Notes: generated from the letters alone by a model not told the origin. A stretch of DNA of 38,670 nucleotides from Lachnospiraceae bacterium (GCA_017462755.1 JAFTQM010000040.1:1-38670); one strand, 5' to 3'. Shown: positions 17,579 to 26,705, counted from the first letter of the stretch. Numbers and translations: made by a program.

Positions 17579-17911
17579 CTACCTCCAATCTGCCGCTTCA
17601 TATCCGAAGTAGCCTCTGACATCAAAACCACCGGTTGCCTCGTATACCTCTGTTACCATCTCTCCGACCAGACCTGCCGCTTCTTCTTTATCGCCTGCCA
17701 GTCCCAGCACAAAAAGCTCCTGCCGCTTCCGATACGGAAATTTCAACTCCTTTGCCGGAATCAAATCAAACAAATCCGCTCCGTTGTATGCATAGGTAAT
17801 CAGCACCGTATCCTTCGCTATCTTCTTGCCCTGCTGCAGCCGTCGTATCAAACGTCGATGTTCACTTTTCACAGAATCTCCAAAATACAGGCTCTTTCGG
17901 AACTTTATCAT
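17579..17911 (-). CDS. Conserved hypothetical protein, 110 residues
   Basis: 110 residues, no signal peptide or TM. The N-terminus is basic (KSLYFGDSVKSEHRRLIRR), followed by a strand-rich middle (VLITYAYNGADLFDLIP) and an acidic helix. It ends GGFDVRGYFGYEAADWR. I do not recognise the family. The ATG is 6 bases after the upstream stop, and its GGAG lies inside the end of that gene, so the two are likely translationally coupled. Confidence 0.7.
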   Translation of the reverse strand: MIKFRKSLYFGDSVKSEHRRLIRRLQQGKKIAKDTVLITYAYNGADLFDLIPAKELKFPYRKRQELFVLGLAGDKEEAAGLVGEMVTEVYEATGGFDVRGYFGYEAADWR

Positions 17912-17917
17912 GCTTTT

Positions 17918-19315
17918 CTACTCCATTATCTGCTTCATCAGCCGGTAACTCGCTACTCTCTCTGCCACATCATGACAGCCTGCCAGACTGCCTCGTACAT
18001 AATCCATTACGTCATTCTGACTATTAAAAAATACCGGAAGCTGAGACAACACTGCTGCCATCATCGCACGATTCAGCGCCTTCGGCTGCGTGGCAATCGC
18101 CGTCAGAACCTTCTCTGTCTCTGTCTTAATCACGGTATCAATATAGCTTCGGTCTACCTTTGCCGTATTGACCGCTGCTCCCTCCTCTGCAAACAAGCTG
18201 CTGCTTGTCAAATCCGGAGTCCGCTTCAAGCATTCCATCTGTTTTTCTAACATCAATGCCTGTACCGTCTTTGCAACCTCCGGCTCCAGCTCCTCTAAGA
18301 TTCCCCGCTTACTCTGCAGCCCATCTGCATAACGCTCCAAGATTCCCTCGGACTGTACAAAGCCGTCCACCAATGCCTCCGGTACATTCTCATAGCTGCC
18401 GCTTTCTACATTGGTCTGTACTGCCTGCAGGATTTCACGCACATGTGCCGTCTTTTTCTCTGCCTCCATCGAAGCATACGGAAGATTCAAAATCCATGCA
18501 TACAGAGAATTTGCCAGCTCCATCAGCCCCATGTAGCCATCCGTCGCCGACTGCAAAAATGCTGCCGCTTTTTGCAGCTTTGCATCCATTTCCTCATACT
18601 GCTCCTTGGTCATCGTCGTTGCATCCATCTGTGAAAGTGCCTGATACAGCTCTCTTAATTCCGGGAACAGCTCTTCCATACCATCACATTCATACAAACC
18701 TGCCGAGGATTCCAGCAGATACACAAAATCCTCAACACTCGACTGCTCCGACTCCAGATACAGCTCCAGACTGTCCTTCAATAAATCACAGAATTTTCCG
18801 CGGCTCATACGAATCGGCAGCTGTGCCAGCATTTCCTTGATTTTCATATTGACCAGCATATTGTCCTTTTCCTGAAAAATATACCGCAGAATCTCGCGCG
18901 CCGCCTCATCTTCGTCGATGTCCTCCAAATTGTCCTCAAACTGCAGCTCTACACGATTCAAAATATATTCATACAATGAAATCTTGTCCGTATAGGTGGT
19001 CACAACTCTCGTTACCTTACGCAGCTCATCACGCAGCTGTGTCAGTGCCACGATGGATTGCTCTCTGACCACTCCGTCAAAGCCCCCGAGCAGATTGTCC
19101 TTTACCAGACGGTTCAGCTCCTGCCAGATTGGCTCTGCCTCCTTTGCAAGCTCCAGCTCCTTGTCTGCTAAAGCTTCATAAAAGCTGTAATACTGCATTG
19201 CAAAGCTGTTTCCTGCAAAAATACAGTAATCCGATGCCAATTCCGTCATAAACGGAGGAAGATTTTTTTCTACATTCTTCCCTGCACGCAATTCCTTTAA
19301 ACTCTGTTTATCCAT
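17918..19315 (-). CDS. Hypothetical helical protein, 465 residues
   Basis: 465 residues, almost entirely predicted helix, rich in Glu, Leu and Ala, without TM or signal peptide. Landmarks are a Tyr/Phe-rich stretch near residue 30-45 (DYCIFAGNSFAMQYYSFYEA), a basic LPIRMSRGKFCDLL block near 170, and a conserved-looking KALNRAMMAAVLSQLPVFF near the end. No catalytic motif is visible and I do not recognise the family. GAGG precedes the ATG. It lies between the ABC-2 permeases and the DUF2953-gerW pair. Confidence 0.75.
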   Translation of the reverse strand: MDKQSLKELRAGKNVEKNLPPFMTELASDYCIFAGNSFAMQYYSFYEALADKELELAKEAEPIWQELNRLVKDNLLGGFDGVVREQSIVALTQLRDELRKVTRVVTTYTDKISLYEYILNRVELQFEDNLEDIDEDEAAREILRYIFQEKDNMLVNMKIKEMLAQLPIRMSRGKFCDLLKDSLELYLESEQSSVEDFVYLLESSAGLYECDGMEELFPELRELYQALSQMDATTMTKEQYEEMDAKLQKAAAFLQSATDGYMGLMELANSLYAWILNLPYASMEAEKKTAHVREILQAVQTNVESGSYENVPEALVDGFVQSEGILERYADGLQSKRGILEELEPEVAKTVQALMLEKQMECLKRTPDLTSSSLFAEEGAAVNTAKVDRSYIDTVIKTETEKVLTAIATQPKALNRAMMAAVLSQLPVFFNSQNDVMDYVRGSLAGCHDVAERVASYRLMKQIME

Positions 19316-19361
19316 TTTTTACCTCATTCCCATACAGGCACACGACCCGCACTGATGTATT

Positions 19362-20492
19362 TTATAATAATAGGCGTGTAAAATAATCCAAATACACTAC
19401 ATTCGGCAAAGCCTTAATCAGTCCCGGCAGCTCCGGCACCAAAATTCCCTCTGCCATATAGAAAAATCCACTGATTCCCGAAACCAGAAGCCATACTGCT
19501 CCGAAAATCTGATATGCCAGCACACTCTTTAAGCACTGTGCCAATATATAGTATACCACAGCCATCCCCATCGAGAAAAGCAGAGATATCAAAAATATCG
19601 GAAAAATTTTCTCTGCAGCTTTGATTCCTACTCCGACACTGAATGCAAACAGCAATGCAAGCAATACTGAGCAGACCGTATTCGCAAGCAAATTTCCGGT
19701 AAACACAGCCCCCTTGCTCATTGAGGTCAAAAGTCGGCGCTTTGTAATCCCCTGCTGCCGTTCTAACTGCAATACCGCCATCGTCGTCAGCTGCAAAAGC
19801 GTCATCAGCATTGCCGCAATCGCCGCCACCGCCTGCCGGTAAAACAAGCTGTTTTCCAATGGCTTTGTTTCCTCCTGGCCGCCTGCCGTATTCTCGACAA
19901 AGCGGAACTCAAACGCAAAATCAAAATCCTCTGCTCCAAGCAACGAACCGACATAGGCTTTGTATTCTTCCTTCGTATATTTCGCCTGCTCCGCCTCCGG
20001 CAGCTTTTCATACGCCTTATAACCACGCGCAAGGCAGACATCATACATCATACCTGCCGCTACAATATCTCCGATGACCGAAGCTACCTGATCGCTTTCC
20101 TCATGATAAATCGAAACCACATTCCGGTAATTTCCCTTTTGCAGCTTTTTGGTGTAATCCTCCTCGATTACAATAATACAGCGAAGCAATCCGTCAAACA
20201 ACCGCTCCTCCAACTCCTCATAGCTGCCCTCCGTTACATACAATGCCGAAGCCTGCTTTAGCTCTTCCGTCAATGAGACAGCCTTTTCTCCTTCATCCAG
20301 ACACACCAGTCCTACCGGAATACTCGCTTTTTCCTCCGCACTCAGATTCAAATCTGCCATGCAAAACAAAAAGCAGGCTGCCGAAATCAGAAAAACTGCC
20401 ACCGTCGCACGGTCACGCAAAAACAGCTTCAGCCGCAGCACCAGCTGGCACCACACATCCGAAAAAAATCCGGTTCGTTTACGCATTTTCAT
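19362..20492 (-). CDS. ABC-2 type permease subunit (second of a pair)
   Basis: 376 residues with the ABC-2 layout: one TM helix near residues 28-48, a large external domain of about 170 residues (VGLVCLDEGEKAVSLTEELK through the acidic region), then about five C-terminal TM helices. The motif LERQQGITKRRLLTSMSKGA marks the coupling helix region. GGGAGG lies just before the ATG. The start overlaps the end of the upstream permease by 14 bases, so translation is coupled. There is no ATP-binding partner in the unit. Confidence 0.85.
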   Translation of the reverse strand: MKMRKRTGFFSDVWCQLVLRLKLFLRDRATVAVFLISAACFLFCMADLNLSAEEKASIPVGLVCLDEGEKAVSLTEELKQASALYVTEGSYEELEERLFDGLLRCIIVIEEDYTKKLQKGNYRNVVSIYHEESDQVASVIGDIVAAGMMYDVCLARGYKAYEKLPEAEQAKYTKEEYKAYVGSLLGAEDFDFAFEFRFVENTAGGQEETKPLENSLFYRQAVAAIAAMLMTLLQLTTMAVLQLERQQGITKRRLLTSMSKGAVFTGNLLANTVCSVLLALLFAFSVGVGIKAAEKIFPIFLISLLFSMGMAVVYYILAQCLKSVLAYQIFGAVWLLVSGISGFFYMAEGILVPELPGLIKALPNVVYLDYFTRLLL

Positions 20493-21690
20493 AAACCCTC
20501 CCTTCTTTTTTCCGGTAAATCACTGCTCCTATTACCAACAGCAAAAGGATAGCCACTCCAAAGCAGCCAAATACTATGTATTGCTCCTGCTTCATTACAC
20601 CGTTCTCTATTTCAAAAATCTGCTTTAAGAACCAGTAATTCGGCATGAATTGCGCTATCTTCTCCATATTCTCCGGCAAATACATAAGAGGCAATAAACC
20701 GCCGCCTAAAATCGCTCCGAGCAAAATTACCATATTCGATGCCAGCAGATAATTCTGCAGCTTCTGAAACGCCGCCGCAAGACAAAGCATCAGTGCGCAC
20801 AAAAACCATACATTCAAGCAAAAATACCCAAATGCCGCCACACTGATTGTCACACCTGCCACTCCGAGCGCGCCCCAAAGCACTGCAAATAAAAGCGTAA
20901 GCAGCAGCATATAAAAGAATTGTTTTTCCAGCAAAATCGCAGCAGCACTATGTCCCATGGCTGCCAGTCTGCGATAAATTCCCGCATGATGCTCTCTTTG
21001 AAAACGAACTCCCGCTAACAATGCCAGAAATGCCGCCAGCAGATAGCAGAATTCATGCAGATAATACGGCACCAGCCGGACTGCCGTATAATTCTCCACA
21101 ACCTGCTTTTCAAAGAAATTATCCTTTGCCATAATCAGCAGAATCAGCTCCAGCGTAAGCTTCTCATTTGCGGTCTGCGCCGTTGTCTTCGGCAAACCGA
21201 TTGCCCGCGCCGCATCATATAACGCAACACAGTTTACCTCCACTGCCGTAATATACTCTACATAGCTTTCCATCAGATTTTTTAACAGCAGTGCCTTTGT
21301 CGTGCTTGCCGTGGAAATATAGGTCTGTATCGGCAGATGCTCCAAATAAACCATACTATCCGCAAAATCCTTCGGAATCACCATATACATATCCAGCTCG
21401 CCCGCATCAAACTGCTGCCGAATCGTATCTTCCTCATCAATAATCACGGATACATAGGCGGTAAATACCGGATTCTCCGTAAAATAGCCGACAATCATCT
21501 GTGCATACAACGACTCATCCTGATTTACCACTCCAATCCTGACGCGCTCTCCCGCCGGTGCATTCTGCTCCTGCGGCAGCCACGACACCAGTGCCGCCCC
21601 TACTACAAGCAGCAGAACCAGCGCTATCACGATGCCTGCCCGTTTTCCGCTCCACAACAGCCGGAAATCATTTTTTAATATCGCTCCCAT
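20479..21690 (-). CDS. ABC-2 type permease subunit (first of a pair)
   Basis: 403 residues. TM1 is at ~16-38, followed by an external domain beginning RVRIGVVNQDESLYA, then about five TM helices in the C-terminal half. FQREHHAGIYRRLAAMG before TM3 is the typical ABC-2 coupling segment. The sequence resembles its partner in order and length, so the pair would form a heterodimer. Such permeases export peptides, drugs or lipids when joined to an ATPase. None is found here, so it must come from elsewhere. AAGGAAAC precedes the ATG. Confidence 0.87.
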   Translation of the reverse strand: MGAILKNDFRLLWSGKRAGIVIALVLLLVVGAALVSWLPQEQNAPAGERVRIGVVNQDESLYAQMIVGYFTENPVFTAYVSVIIDEEDTIRQQFDAGELDMYMVIPKDFADSMVYLEHLPIQTYISTASTTKALLLKNLMESYVEYITAVEVNCVALYDAARAIGLPKTTAQTANEKLTLELILLIMAKDNFFEKQVVENYTAVRLVPYYLHEFCYLLAAFLALLAGVRFQREHHAGIYRRLAAMGHSAAAILLEKQFFYMLLLTLLFAVLWGALGVAGVTISVAAFGYFCLNVWFLCALMLCLAAAFQKLQNYLLASNMVILLGAILGGGLLPLMYLPENMEKIAQFMPNYWFLKQIFEIENGVMKQEQYIVFGCFGVAILLLLVIGAVIYRKKEGRVYENA

Positions 21691-21701
21691 ATCCGTTTCC
21701 T

Positions 21702-22640
21702 TTAGTCCTTATGCACATGCTCATGCGTATATAGATGCTCCATGCAGTATTCATAGTTACCATCACACTTAGAACAGAAACGGAATTCCAGCATATCATC
21801 ATCGAGCTCCGTCCTGCCGCATACCGCACACTTATGGCGCGTAATCACATTACGACCACGGAACTGCGTCACATTGCTGCCCTTTGCCGCATCTCGCACC
21901 TTTTTCTTGTAGCTCTGTCTGCGGTGAATCTCCTTCGGCGAAATACTCCGATAGTTTCTCGTCAGCAGGAAAAATACCACAAAATTGAGTAAGGACGCAC
22001 CGATGACGATTCGTATTACCACACCGCTCATAATAAACTGATAGCCCAGCATCAGCGCATAAATGATTCCAAGATACCGAATCTGAATCGGAATGATATA
22101 CATCAGATTTACCGTCACATATGGGAAGGTCGCCGCAAACGCAAGGAAAATCGACATATTGATATAGTAAGTGCTAAAATACGAAAACCAGTGTCCTGCA
22201 TAATTCAAACTTGTAAAAAACTCTTTCGCTCCCAGATATTCAATATACTCCGGATGCTTCCAGTATCCATAGCCCATCATCAGAAAGCTTCCGATAATCG
22301 TAAAAATCATACCGCCGAGCAGGTAAAAATTAAACCGGAAGGTACCCCAGACACGCTCCAAATTGGTACCGATGGAGTAATAAAAATACAGCATCAGCAA
22401 CGTAAAAAAGCTAAAGCTTTCCGGTGGTATCAAAATCCACGTTACCAGTCTCCATACCTGTCCATGCAGAATCTGATACGGATTCAACGTCAAAAACTGC
22501 AACAAATTCGGATTAATCATCTCCAAAATATATCCCGTCGCATAACACAAAATCAGACACAACGGCAGATTCTTAATCGTATATCTGCCAAGCTTTCGTT
22601 CCAGCTTATACATCCACTTCATCGTCTTATCATTCTCCAT
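21702..22640 (-). CDS. Rhomboid-like membrane protein with C-terminal zinc ribbon, likely non-catalytic
   Basis: 312 residues. About six TM helices (~25-225) follow the rhomboid/derlin layout, with GQVWRLVTWIL at 61-71 and the loop IGTNLERVWGTF near 90-101. No GxSG in mid-helix and no late TM histidine are seen, so the Ser-His dyad appears absent; GAS at 214-216 has no partner. Residues 271-310 hold a zinc-binding set: C271, C274, C289, C292, C299 and several histidines. It is the first gene of the unit. The GAGG is very close to the ATG at 22640, so a start at 22622 is possible. Confidence 0.7.
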   Translation of the reverse strand: MENDKTMKWMYKLERKLGRYTIKNLPLCLILCYATGYILEMINPNLLQFLTLNPYQILHGQVWRLVTWILIPPESFSFFTLLMLYFYYSIGTNLERVWGTFRFNFYLLGGMIFTIIGSFLMMGYGYWKHPEYIEYLGAKEFFTSLNYAGHWFSYFSTYYINMSIFLAFAATFPYVTVNLMYIIPIQIRYLGIIYALMLGYQFIMSGVVIRIVIGASLLNFVVFFLLTRNYRSISPKEIHRRQSYKKKVRDAAKGSNVTQFRGRNVITRHKCAVCGRTELDDDMLEFRFCSKCDGNYEYCMEHLYTHEHVHKD

Positions 22641-22696
22641 TCCTCACATTTGCCGGACATTCCCGACCAATGATTTTATTCTCCTTGATTATACTA

Positions 22697-22725
22697 ATTA
22701 TAGGCACTTCCCCTTGTAATGTCAA
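22697..22725 (-). promoter_or_regulatory. Consensus sigma-A promoter of the rhomboid-ABC-gerW unit
   Basis: Minus strand TTGACA, a 17-base spacer, TATAAT: a perfect match in both boxes. It is the strongest promoter seen in the window and fires leftward. Confidence 0.85.
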
Positions 22726-22785
22726 ATTAACATATTCTTAAAAAACGCTTTTCCTCGCCCTTACCCTGTCCTACGGAATCACCGC

Positions 22786-22814
22786 TTGAGTTTCCTGCCC
22801 GAAACGTGTATAAT
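22786..22814 (+). promoter_or_regulatory. Sigma-A promoter of rqcH
   Basis: TTGAGT, a 17-base spacer, then TATAAT preceded by TG. It lies 32 bases before the rqcH ATG and inside the longer open frame, which rules out the upstream start at 22786. Confidence 0.8.
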
Positions 22815-22845
22815 GAATGCACTGTATTTTGAAAGGAAGGACATT

Positions 22846-24654
22846 ATGGCATTTGACGGCATCGTAGTATCGAATCTCGCACATGAATTAAACAAAACAC
22901 TGTCCGGCGGACGAATTACCAAAATCAGTCAACCGGAAAAGGACGAGCTGATACTTACTATAAAAAACTATGACACCTACAAGCTGTTTCTCTCGGCATC
23001 CGCTTCCCTGCCGCTGGTCTATCTGACCGAAAGCACCAAGCCGAATCCGATGACAGCTCCGAATTTTTGTATGCTGCTGCGCAAGCATTTAAACAGCGCT
23101 CGCATTCTTTCGATTACTCAGCCGGAATTAGAGCGTATCATCGATATGAAAATCGAGCATCTGGACGAAATGGGTGATTTGCGTACCAAGCACCTGCTCA
23201 TTGAGATTATGGGCAAACACAGCAATATTATCTTCTGCGACGAAGCAATGCGTATCGTAGACAGCATCAAGCATGTCTCCGGTGCTGTCAGCTCGGTGCG
23301 CGAGGTTCTGCCCGGCAGAGATTATTTTATCCCGAAAACACAGGAAAAAATCAATCCGCTCACACTTTCCTTTGAGGACTTTCAGACTCATGTACTTTCA
23401 AAGCCGCTTTCTGCGTGCAAAGCACTCTACCAGAGTCTAACCGGTATCAGTCCGCTGATTGCCAACGAAATCTGCCATGAAGCAGGAATTGATGCCGAAC
23501 AGTCCATCTCGGCACTAGATGCCGACTACGGTCTGCATCTTTATCGCACGTTGGAGCGCATCATGGCTCAGGTTGACGCAGCAGAGTTTCAACCAAACAT
23601 CGTATATCGCGGCAATGAACCGCTCGAATTCTCTTCGATTCCGCTGCACTGCTATGAGGATTACCCTGCCACTCCTTCCCAACCGGAGTATAGTACGGAG
23701 GTTTCCTGCCGCGTACAGACGTTTGAGACCATTTCCGAAGTGCTTGAAACCTTTTATTCTTCTAAGAATAAGCTGAGCCGCATCCGTCAGAAATCCGCTG
23801 ATTTGCGCAAAATCATCGCGACTGCCATCGAGCGTGACAGCAAAAAATACGATTTGCAGCTAAAGCAGCTTGCTGATACCGAAAAGCGTGAAAAATACCG
23901 TATTTACGGTGAGCTTCTGACCACCTACGGCTACAGCGTGACTCCGGGTGAAAAAAATGTAACCGTACTGAATTACTACACCAACGAGGATATTAGCATT
24001 CCGCTTGACCCGGAATTATCCGCGATTGACAATGCCAAGCGCTATTTTGACAAATACGCAAAGCTAAAGCGTACCTGTGAGGCACTGACTACTCAGACTG
24101 CCCAAACGAAGGAAGAGCTAGAACATCTGGATTCCATTCGTACTGCATTAGACATTGTAGTGACCGAAGACGATTTGGTACAGCTCAAAGAGGAAATGAT
24201 GGATTACGGCTATATCAAGCGCCATTATTTTCAGGAAAAGAACGGCAAGAAACCGACGAAGAAGATCAAAATCACCAGCAAACCGTTTCATTATCTTTCA
24301 TCCGACGGCTATGATATCTATGTCGGCAAAAATAATTATCAGAACGATGAGTTAACCTTCCAGTTTGCCTCCGGCAACGACTGGTGGTTCCACGCCAAGG
24401 GCATTCCGGGCTCCCATGTCATTGTAAAATCCAAGGGCGAAGCCGAGCTGCCGGACCGTGTATACGAGGAAGCCGGAAGTCTGGCCGCCTACTATTCTAA
24501 GGGACGTGACGCAGACAAGGTCGAAATTGATTATGCAGAAAAGCGCAACATCAAAAAACCGGGCGGCGGCAAGCCGGGCTTTGTCGTATACTATACCAAC
24601 TATTCCCTGATGGCTTCCCCGGACATCAGTACCCTTACTTTGATTAGCGAATAA
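22846..24654 (+). CDS. rqcH: NFACT family protein RqcH (Rqc2 homologue)
   Basis: 602 residues from MAFDGIVVSNLAHEL. The NFACT-N domain (GGRITKISQPEKDELIL, NFCMLLRKHLNSARI) is followed by the coiled-coil arms (~290-430) and the NFACT-R domain (YDIYVGKNNYQNDELTFQFA, DWWFHAKGIPGSHVI). RqcH binds obstructed 50S subunits and adds alanine tails to stalled peptides. Older names call it fibronectin-binding protein. AAAGGAAGG lies 5 bases before the ATG at 22846. The frame is open upstream, but that part carries the promoter. It is followed by a PHP gene at a 46-base gap. Confidence 0.93.
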   Translation: MAFDGIVVSNLAHELNKTLSGGRITKISQPEKDELILTIKNYDTYKLFLSASASLPLVYLTESTKPNPMTAPNFCMLLRKHLNSARILSITQPELERIIDMKIEHLDEMGDLRTKHLLIEIMGKHSNIIFCDEAMRIVDSIKHVSGAVSSVREVLPGRDYFIPKTQEKINPLTLSFEDFQTHVLSKPLSACKALYQSLTGISPLIANEICHEAGIDAEQSISALDADYGLHLYRTLERIMAQVDAAEFQPNIVYRGNEPLEFSSIPLHCYEDYPATPSQPEYSTEVSCRVQTFETISEVLETFYSSKNKLSRIRQKSADLRKIIATAIERDSKKYDLQLKQLADTEKREKYRIYGELLTTYGYSVTPGEKNVTVLNYYTNEDISIPLDPELSAIDNAKRYFDKYAKLKRTCEALTTQTAQTKEELEHLDSIRTALDIVVTEDDLVQLKEEMMDYGYIKRHYFQEKNGKKPTKKIKITSKPFHYLSSDGYDIYVGKNNYQNDELTFQFASGNDWWFHAKGIPGSHVIVKSKGEAELPDRVYEEAGSLAAYYSKGRDADKVEIDYAEKRNIKKPGGGKPGFVVYYTNYSLMASPDISTLTLISE

Positions 24655-24700
24655 CGATTTTTATCCCTTGCGCCCGAATCGGCGCAGAAACGAGGCAATT

Positions 24701-25525
24701 ATGATACTTTCCGATTTTCATTGTCATACCGCATTTTCGAGTGACTCGGATACTGCTCCGGAGCTTATGGTCGAGCAGGCAATCCGGCTCGGACTGCGCT
24801 ATCTTTGCATTACCGACCATATGGATTATCTGTTTCCGACACAATACGAACAGACCTTTACCTTTGATGTGGCGGAATATCAGGACAAGCTTGTCAGATT
24901 AAAGGAACGCTATCGCGGACAGATTACCCTGCTGACGGGCGTTGAGCTCGGTCTTCGCAACGAACCGGACATTTGTCCACCGTGTCAGAGCTACTATCGC
25001 TCCCTTGTCCACGATTATCCTTGGGATTTTCTAATCGGCTCGACTCATGTGCTGGAAAAAATCGACCCCTATTATCCGGAATACTGGCAGCAGCATTCTG
25101 CCGCCGACGGTATGTTAGCGTATTTTGAATCCATTTTAGAAAATATCCGGTCATATGATATGTTTCAGGTCTATGGTCATCTCGATTACCTTGTCCGTTA
25201 TTTGCCGGTGGATACCAAGGATTACCACTATCCGGATTATCTGGATTTGTTTGATGAAATCTTTAAGCTTTTGATTGCACAGGGACGCGGCATCGAAGTA
25301 AACACCGCAGGCTACAAATACGGTCTGCCGTATGCACACCCACGTCCGGAGCTTCTGCGGCGCTATCGCGAGCTTGGCGGTGAAATCTTGACCATCGGCT
25401 CGGATGCCCACAAGCCGGAGCATATCGCCTATGATTACAAAAGAGCCGGAGAGATGTTATTATCCCTCGGCTTCCGATATTATACCATATTCCAAAATCA
25501 AAAACCGGAGTTCCTGCCGCTCTAG
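24701..25525 (+). CDS. PHP-family histidinol-phosphatase-like phosphoesterase
   Basis: 274 residues from MILSDFHCHTAFSSDSDT. Metal-binding motifs of the PHP domain are visible: FHCHTAFSSDS, ITDHMD, GVELGL, STHVL, YGHLDYLVRY and IGSDAHKPEHI. The layout fits HisJ/HisK-type histidinol phosphatase, which makes histidinol in histidine synthesis, although other phosphate esters are possible. No other his gene is present. A longer start at 24668 lacks a ribosome site; CGAGG sits before the ATG at 24701. Its stop codon lies in the loop region of the terminator. Confidence 0.85.
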   Translation: MILSDFHCHTAFSSDSDTAPELMVEQAIRLGLRYLCITDHMDYLFPTQYEQTFTFDVAEYQDKLVRLKERYRGQITLLTGVELGLRNEPDICPPCQSYYRSLVHDYPWDFLIGSTHVLEKIDPYYPEYWQQHSAADGMLAYFESILENIRSYDMFQVYGHLDYLVRYLPVDTKDYHYPDYLDLFDEIFKLLIAQGRGIEVNTAGYKYGLPYAHPRPELLRRYRELGGEILTIGSDAHKPEHIAYDYKRAGEMLLSLGFRYYTIFQNQKPEFLPL

Positions 25526-25541
25526 GCGGGACTCCGGTTTT
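25501..25541. terminator. Two-way intrinsic terminator overlapping the PHP stop codon
   Basis: AAAACCGGAG pairs with CTCCGGTTTT, and TCCTGCC with GGCGGGA inside (one G-U, one bulge). The PHP stop codon TAG is at 25523-25525, at the loop. T runs follow on both strands, serving the PHP gene and the convergent WYL gene. Confidence 0.85.
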
Positions 25542-25548
25542 CTTCGTT

Positions 25549-26544
25549 CTACTCACACTCATATTGCTGTGCCAGCCGTCGGATTTCTTCCTGTACCTGT
25601 ACGACAACCTCCTCCGGGCTAATGATTCTTACGCCCTCTCCCAGTGACATAACCCACGACAAAAACTGTCTGCTGACTGCCACATTCACATGGATTACAA
25701 AATGTGTTTCATCCTCCGGTCGCATCATGACTTCTTTTCCGAAGCGGTCAATCATGACTCCGGCGAATTTATTCTCACAACGCAGCTTGACCGTTCTCTC
25801 TTCCCCGGCAAACATCCCGAACATCTTTCTCGCATACACTGCTATATCAAAGCCCGGCAACGCTTCTTCTCCTTCGCGCATTTCTCCGGTCAGTTCGATA
25901 TGCAACATTTTATCTACCCGGAAGTGCTTTACGATGCCTGCCTGTTCATCAAAAGCAATCAAATAATAATTCTCATCATCCCAGGAAAGCGCCCACGGAC
26001 TCACCCGATACCGCGCACCATCTCTTTTTAATACCATTTCCTTTTTCACATTCCACTGAAAATACTGAAATGTAATCTTCGAATTTTGTGCAATGGCATC
26101 CTGCAGCTTATCCACATTATAATAAATATTTTCGTTAATTGCTTTTATACGCTCCGTCATATACACCTGACGCTGTAGCTGATTGGCTTCATAATGACTG
26201 CACAGCCCTTCAATCTTTTTGATCAGCTCATGTGATTTTTTTGCCGTAATAAACTTTGCCGACTGCACCGAATCCACCAGAAGCTTTAGCTCTGCCAATT
26301 CGAACTGCCTGCTCGCCACATAGTACCCATATGTATTTCCCTGCTTTTCTTTTACTACATCCAACCCATACAACCGAAGCTCTTCTATATCCGCGTAAAT
26401 ACTTTTCCGCTCTGCCGTTATCCCATATGCCTCTAACGCAGCCAAAATTTCCTGCATTGTCATACGATGCTCATCATCTGTTTTTTCTAACAATATCTTC
26501 ATCAGGTACAGCGGCTTTAATTTCTGATTCGTACTCTTTGGCAT
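25549..26544 (-). CDS. WYL-domain transcriptional regulator
   Basis: 331 residues. An N-terminal winged helix-turn-helix (~1-65: LYLMKILLEK, TMQEILAALEAYGITAERKSIYADIEELR) is followed by the WYL domain, with FQYFQWNVKKEMVLKRDGARYRVSPWALSWDDENYYLIAFDE as consecutive blocks, and a C-terminal WCX part (VVVQVQEEI). WYL proteins bind nucleic-acid or small ligands and act as repressors or activators. GGGAGG lies 4 bases before the ATG. It diverges from the GH4 gene across 318 bases that hold a perfect palindrome, so self-control and GH4 control are plausible. Confidence 0.92.
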   Translation of the reverse strand: MPKSTNQKLKPLYLMKILLEKTDDEHRMTMQEILAALEAYGITAERKSIYADIEELRLYGLDVVKEKQGNTYGYYVASRQFELAELKLLVDSVQSAKFITAKKSHELIKKIEGLCSHYEANQLQRQVYMTERIKAINENIYYNVDKLQDAIAQNSKITFQYFQWNVKKEMVLKRDGARYRVSPWALSWDDENYYLIAFDEQAGIVKHFRVDKMLHIELTGEMREGEEALPGFDIAVYARKMFGMFAGEERTVKLRCENKFAGVMIDRFGKEVMMRPEDETHFVIHVNVAVSRQFLSWVMSLGEGVRIISPEEVVVQVQEEIRRLAQQYECE

Positions 26545-26576
26545 AGGTACCTCCCATAAACAAATATACTAACATG

Positions 26577-26591
26577 ATAGTAGCATACTAT
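26577..26591. promoter_or_regulatory. Perfect 6-3-6 palindrome, candidate WYL operator
   Basis: ATAGTA-GCA-TACTAT, 33 bases upstream of the WYL start. TACTA-like repeats lie just beside it. Binding by the WYL protein is a guess from position. Confidence 0.4.
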
Positions 26592-26696
26592 TCGTGCAAA
26601 GTCCAGCTATATCAGTATTTATCAAAAACCCTCTATTAAGAATCGTTTTTATTCATACCATTTTCCGAAACACCTCTCCCCAAAAAACATATTCTA

Positions 26697-26705
26697 TGAT
26701 ATAAT
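26697..26705 (+). promoter_or_regulatory. Extended -10 promoter of the GH4 gene
   Basis: TGA followed by TATAAT, with no -35 match, as expected for extended -10 promoters or activator-dependent ones. Transcription would start near 26712, giving a leader of about 150 bases. It is the only promoter seen on the plus strand in this 318-base gap. Confidence 0.5.

Noticed and set aside
22786-22845. Upstream start for rqcH
   Set aside because: This stretch is the promoter itself (TTGAGT, 17 bases, TATAAT), and the family start MAFDG follows a good ribosome site.
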